A stretch of 64,000 nt of DNA. It comes from Salinibacterium sp. Lineage in GTDB: Bacteria; Actinomycetota; Actinomycetes; Actinomycetales; Microbacteriaceae. The stretch covers positions 992,001 through 1,056,000 of the forward strand of contig JADGNA010000008.1 in NCBI GenBank assembly GCA_015234465.1. The letters run 5' to 3'. A program made the translations under genes and the position numbers. The notes under the pieces were generated by a model that had not been told where the DNA came from, made no database searches, and was given only the letters and a program-made list of their open reading frames with translations. Below are positions 57,147 through 64,000 of the stretch, piece by piece (the first letter of the stretch is position 1; each line of letters begins with the position of its first letter).

Positions 57147-58094
57147 GTGGGCAAGCGCGAAGAGGACGACGCCGCCGGCGGTGGGCTCGACGACCTCTTC
57201 GGCGCCGAGAAGTTCCGCGAATACGACGACAGCATCAACCCCTTCGTCGCGCCGCCACCCACCGCGCCCGTGAGGGTCGTGACCCCGGACCATCCGCTCC
57301 CCGCGGAGGAGCGTGGGCCGATTCACGACCGCTTCTCGGAGACCGTCGCGATGCCCACTGTGGGCGAAGAGCGTGGGCCCGTGCACGACCGCTTGTCGCC
57401 GACCGTCGCGATTCCCTTTGTCCAGGCGGGCGGAGCTCCCTCCGGTGAGGAGACCCTGGCGATGCCGGTCGCGGCGCGCGCGGATGCGGCGCCAACGACT
57501 GGCGCCAGCCCCACAGCAGGGGGCAGCGCCGCGGCCGCGCGAGCCACCGGCAGTCTCTGGGCGCGCCTCGGCACCCGTGCCCGCGTGCTCGTCGGCGTCG
57601 GAGGCGGCGCAGCGCTCGCCCTGCTCCTCGTGGGGCTCTACGCGCTCGGCACCGCGCTCGGCGGCGGCCCGGATGCGGCGACCGCCGAGGGTGCCGGAGA
57701 CGAGGCATCCGTCACCGCGCTCGAGCCAGGCGTGCACCCCTGGGCCGCACTGCAGGGCGGCGAATGCCTTGAGCCGCTTGAGAGCGTGTGGGCCGAAGAG
57801 TTCACGGTCGTCGAGTGCGACGCGCCCCACGCCGGCCAGTTCCTCTACCGCGGGGAGGTTGGCCCCGAGGTCACCGTGTACCTCGACGCCGAGGGCTGGC
57901 AGGGGCTCACGACCACCCTGTGCGACGCGGGCGAACTGCTCGACCTCGACGCGGCATCCGCCATCACCGACCTGCAGTGGCAGCTCACCTACGCGGGGGA
58001 TGCGACCGAGTGGGCGAACGGCGACCGAAGCTACGGATGCTTCGTCAGCCGCACCTCGGGCGAACCGCTCACGGGGTCGCTGCTCGCGGGGTAG
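57147..58094 (+). CDS. Membrane protein with C-terminal septum-formation-like extracellular domain
   Basis: Single TM (VLVGVGGGAALALLLVGLYALG), GECLEPLESVWAEEFTVVECDAPHAGQFLYRGEV; tandem ERGPIHDRFSETVAMP / ERGPVHDRLSPTVAIP repeats. Confidence 0.7.
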   Translation: MGKREEDDAAGGGLDDLFGAEKFREYDDSINPFVAPPPTAPVRVVTPDHPLPAEERGPIHDRFSETVAMPTVGEERGPVHDRLSPTVAIPFVQAGGAPSGEETLAMPVAARADAAPTTGASPTAGGSAAAARATGSLWARLGTRARVLVGVGGGAALALLLVGLYALGTALGGGPDAATAEGAGDEASVTALEPGVHPWAALQGGECLEPLESVWAEEFTVVECDAPHAGQFLYRGEVGPEVTVYLDAEGWQGLTTTLCDAGELLDLDAASAITDLQWQLTYAGDATEWANGDRSYGCFVSRTSGEPLTGSLLAG

Positions 58095-58164
58095 CTCGGC
58101 TCGCGTCTTGTCGCTCCGCGGTTCTCGCTGTCTTGCCGCGCCTCGACACCTAGCGGCTCGGGGC

Positions 58165-58222
58165 GCTCACTTTCCGGCGGGATGCTCATGCTGCGACGTG
58201 AGCATCCCTCCGAAAAGTGAGC
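58165..58222. repeat. Intergenic ~24-bp imperfect hairpin between convergent genes
   Basis: GCTCACTTTCCGGCGGGATGCTCA / TGAGCATCCCTCCGAAAAGTGAGC. Confidence 0.88.
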
Positions 58223-58318
58223 GTGCGCGCCCTCACTGCTGGAGCGCGCTCCGACTTGTCAACGACGCTGGGGTTTGCGTTCTACGGGGTGCTACTGGTT
58301 GCCGTGGCATCCGCCGCC

Positions 58319-58381
58319 GCAGTTTCCTGCACTCGCGCCAGAAATCCCTGTAGCGTCACGCCCAAACCTGTAGCGTCACGC
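58319..58381. repeat. Direct repeat CCTGTAGCGTCACGC x2 (20-bp period) within a degenerate CAGTTTCC...CTGTAGCG element
   Basis: 58347-58361 and 58367-58381; upstream GCAGTTTCC resembles element at 59355. Confidence 0.75.
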
Positions 58382-59226
58382 TATCGCAGCGGGTCTTCGG
58401 CCAGGTCGCGCACGTAGTAGAACTCGTTGTCCCAGAGGGCGTAGATGAGCCAGGTGGGCAGGATGTAGGTCTCCTGCATGTAGTTCTCCTGCGAGGCGTG
58501 GATGGCCCAGCCCTCGTGCTTCTTGCCCACCTCGGCCGGCATGGAGTGGGTCGGCGCGGGCTGGTTCTCGGCGACGAACGCCCCTGCTTCTCCGCCGAAC
58601 ATCGTGAGCGCCTTTGTGGGGCTGATCGTGTAGACGATGTGCTCGGGCCCCTTGTATGCCGCGTCGTCCTCCGCGACCTCGAGGATCGCCAGCTCGGTGA
58701 TGCGGCCCATCTCCATGTGGTCCTTGTGGCCGGTGGCTCCGCTCTCGGGCCAGAAGGCGACCACAACATCCGGCTTCTGCTGGCGCAGCACGTCGGCAAC
58801 GCGCTCGACGAGCTCCTCCTCCTCGGACTGCGGCACCCCGCCATCCGGGTAGTCCCACACCTCGTGGCCGTCGACGCCCATGTTGAAGCTGTTCTTCAGT
58901 GACTCGGCCATCCGCACCGTGCCGAGGTCCTTCTGCCGTGCGACGACGGGCACCTGCGTGCCCGCCTCGCCCCGCGTTGCCGTGACCATATAGGTGTACG
59001 CGTCGTCGTGCGTCTTGGCGCGGGTGAAGAGGCCGTTGACGGTCTGCTCGTCATCCGGGTGCGCGAAGATCCCGACAACCCGCGTGCCGCCCACCTCGCC
59101 GATCACCGAGTCGACGCCCTGCGCACTCGGCTCGTGGAACAGGCTCCGCCCGAACCAGTACACGCCGCCGACAGCGACGATCAGGATGCTCGCGACGATG
59201 ATGAGCGCGACGGTGCGCTTGCGCAT
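58381..59226 (-). CDS. PIG-L/LmbE family deacetylase
   Basis: VVGIFAHPDDEQTVNGLFTRA, ATRGEAGTQVPV, DVVVAFWPESGATGHKDHMEM; N-terminal TM. Confidence 0.9.
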   Translation of the reverse strand: MRKRTVALIIVASILIVAVGGVYWFGRSLFHEPSAQGVDSVIGEVGGTRVVGIFAHPDDEQTVNGLFTRAKTHDDAYTYMVTATRGEAGTQVPVVARQKDLGTVRMAESLKNSFNMGVDGHEVWDYPDGGVPQSEEEELVERVADVLRQQKPDVVVAFWPESGATGHKDHMEMGRITELAILEVAEDDAAYKGPEHIVYTISPTKALTMFGGEAGAFVAENQPAPTHSMPAEVGKKHEGWAIHASQENYMQETYILPTWLIYALWDNEFYYVRDLAEDPLR

Positions 59227-59354
59227 GGGTGACTCCGTTGTCTCGGGATGTCCGCCCATCCTGCCAGCGCGGGCGCGCATGCGGCAGGCCCTCGAAGGGG
59301 TGCGGGCGGCGTGGCGTGGCGCGTGCCTGCGGTCGCCGTTGCGGGTCTCGAGGG

Positions 59355-59410
59355 CTACAGTTTCCGCCGCGCGCTACAGAAGTTGCTGTAGCGCGCGGCG
59401 GAAACTGCAG
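59355..59410. repeat. 25-bp-stem hairpin (CTACAGTTTCCGCCGCGCGCTACAG)
   Basis: CTACAGTTTCCGCCGCGCGCTACAG-AAGTTG-CTGTAGCGCGCGGCGGAAACTGCAG (24/25 paired). Confidence 0.92.
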
Positions 59411-59507
59411 CGCCAGCGTTCAGGTGCGAGCAGGGATACGCCCTCGCGGAAACGCAGGAGGGCCCGCCGCGCCGAAGCGCGAGCGGGCCCTCCCGGAGTG
59501 GAGTGCG

Positions 59508-62401
<2,894 letters not shown>

Positions 62402-62517
62402 CCTGCAGACACTGGCCGAAGTCGACACGAAGGGCCGCCGATCGCGCAGACCCTGTGGAGAACACGCTCGACTCTCGACTGGGGAGGAGACATCCGGGTT
62501 CGCGGTAGCGTCGAGGG

Positions 62518-63153
62518 GTGACCGAGCCGAACCCCACACACGAGCTGTCGACCCATGGTGTCGGGCCGTGGCAGGGAGAGTGGCCCACCGAAGAGCACTA
62601 CGACCCCGAGCTGCTCGAGCGCGGCGACACCCGAAACGTCATCGACCGCTACCGCTATTGGCGCATGGAGGCGATCGTCGCCGACCTGGACGAGCACCGG
62701 CATCCGTTCCATGTGGCGATCGAGAACTGGCAGCACGACATGAACATCGGGTCGATCGTGCGCAGCGCCAACGCCTTCGCCGCCGACACCGTGCACATCA
62801 TCGGCCGCCGCCGCTGGAACAAGCGCGGCGCCATGGTCACCGACCGCTACCAGCACGTCCTGCATCACGAGGATGTCGCATCCTTCGTCGACTGGGCCCG
62901 CGGCGAGGGCCTGCCGATCATCGCGATCGACAACGTCGAGGGCAGCGTCATCATCGAGACCTTCGACCTGCCGGAGCGCTGCGTATTGCTGTTCGGGCAG
63001 GAAGGGCCGGGCCTGTCGGAGCCCGCGATCGAGGCAGCGGATGCCGTGGTCGAGATCTCGCAGTTCGGCTCGACTCGGTCGATCAACGCGTCGGCTGCGG
63101 CCGCCGTCGCGATGCACGCGTGGGTGATGCAGCACGTTGAGTTCCCCGGCTGA
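62518..63153 (+). CDS. TrmH/SpoU family RNA methyltransferase
   Basis: NIGSIVRSANAFAADTVHIIGRRRWNKRGAM, VLLFGQEGPGLSEPAIEAADAVVEISQFGSTRSINASAAAAVAMHAW. Confidence 0.93.
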   Translation: MTEPNPTHELSTHGVGPWQGEWPTEEHYDPELLERGDTRNVIDRYRYWRMEAIVADLDEHRHPFHVAIENWQHDMNIGSIVRSANAFAADTVHIIGRRRWNKRGAMVTDRYQHVLHHEDVASFVDWARGEGLPIIAIDNVEGSVIIETFDLPERCVLLFGQEGPGLSEPAIEAADAVVEISQFGSTRSINASAAAAVAMHAWVMQHVEFPG

Positions 63154-63219
63154 CTTTCCCAACTCAGGAGTGTCTGGCCGGGCCGACCGTCACGGCACCT
63201 GACTCCTGAGTTATGAAAG
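63154..63219. repeat. AATTCAGGA-family palindromic element (locus F, ACTCAGGA variant)
   Basis: CTTTCCCAACTCAGGAGT / ACTCCTGAGTTATGAAAG (16/18); begins immediately after the TGA at 63151-63153. Confidence 0.85.
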
Positions 63220-63225
63220 CTGGGC

Positions 63226-64000
63226 TTAGGTGCCGCAGAAGGTCTGGTAGGTGCCGAAGTCGTCGGCGCCGGGGGCCGCATAGTGCTCGAGCCCGGCGCG
63301 CTCCGTGTAGGGATCGGACACTGCAGCGAGGAGACCTTCCAGGGCCGCGAGGTCGCCGTCGGTCGCCGCGGCCAAAGCCTGCTCGACCAAATGATTGCGG
63401 GGGATGTAGAGCGGGTTGACCCGGCGCATGAGCTCGGCATCGGGCCCGAGCATCCGCCACTGCTCCACCCAGGCGTCGAAGGCCGTGGGGTCGAGGAAGA
63501 GCTCGCGCGCCGGCCCGACATCACCGCTGGCGGCGGCGCCGAGGCGGCGGAAGAACGAGGTGTACTCCACCCGGTGCGCGCCCAGGATGCCGTGGAGTTC
63601 CGCAACGAGCGGCGTCGGCTCGCTGAGTCCCAGCTTCTGCAGCATGCCCGCCTCCCACGCGGCCGTGTACTCGCCGCGGAACGCGCCGAGCGCCTCGACG
63701 GCGAGCTCGATCGCGCGCTCCTCCTCCTCGTGGAAGAGCGGCAACAGCGCCTCGGCGAAGCGGGCGAGGTTCCACTCGCCGATCGCCGGCTGGTTGCCGT
63801 AGGCGTAGCGGCCCTGCTGGTCGATCGAGCTGTAGACGGTCGCGGGGTCGTACGCCCCCATGAATGCGCACGGGCCGAAGTCGATGCTCTCGCCCGAGAT
63901 GGTCATGTTGTCGGTGTTCATGACGCCGTGGATGAAGCCCACGAGCATCCACCGGGCGATGAGCGAGGCTTGCGCCGACACGACGGCGCGATAGAGGGCG
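63226..64000 (-). CDS. selO: SelO/YdiU family protein (protein adenylyltransferase), N-terminus outside window
   Basis: [58 protein letters not shown]-terminus TFCGT*. Confidence 0.93.
   Translation of the reverse strand, partial: ALYRAVVSAQASLIARWMLVGFIHGVMNTDNMTISGESIDFGPCAFMGAYDPATVYSSIDQQGRYAYGNQPAIGEWNLARFAEALLPLFHEEEERAIELAVEALGAFRGEYTAAWEAGMLQKLGLSEPTPLVAELHGILGAHRVEYTSFFRRLGAAASGDVGPARELFLDPTAFDAWVEQWRMLGPDAELMRRVNPLYIPRNHLVEQALAAATDGDLAALEGLLAAVSDPYTERAGLEHYAAPGADDFGTYQTFCGT

Overview
This window is ordinary-density, high-GC chromosomal DNA from an actinobacterium, most likely Microbacteriaceae judging from gene content and a 'GGTTGAGTAGGCCCGCCAGGGCCGTATCGAAACC' repeat. I support about 57 CDSs. 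I see no rRNA, tRNA, CRISPR array, transposase or phage genes. Recognisable blocks: an orphan catabolic stretch (esterase, lone SBP, alpha/beta hydrolase, P450, CapA); a ClpB lacking the N-domain with an HspR (HAIR) operator; an ABC-2 exporter with a two-component system; acs; fgd next to etfBA, cytochrome b and acyl-CoA dehydrogenase; a cofE/F420-dependent enzyme cluster followed by a FecBCD-like transporter matching the proposed F420-0 salvage cassette; and a MocR-flanked reductive pyrimidine/beta-alanine operon in which the only redox candidate for the first step is an F420-type LLM enzyme. pyrE, argG, a TrmH-type methyltransferase and the SelO C-terminus close the window. The two most interesting signals are (i) the possible F420H2-dependent pyrimidine catabolic operon together with F420-0 salvage, and (ii) a dispersed set of long intergenic hairpins. 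One hairpin family (CTTTCCYAATTCAGGA...TCCTGAATTAGGAAAG, 6 loci) has arms duplicated at exactly 21-bp spacing and often abuts or encodes stop codons. All calls come from reading the sequence and supplied translations; no searches were run.
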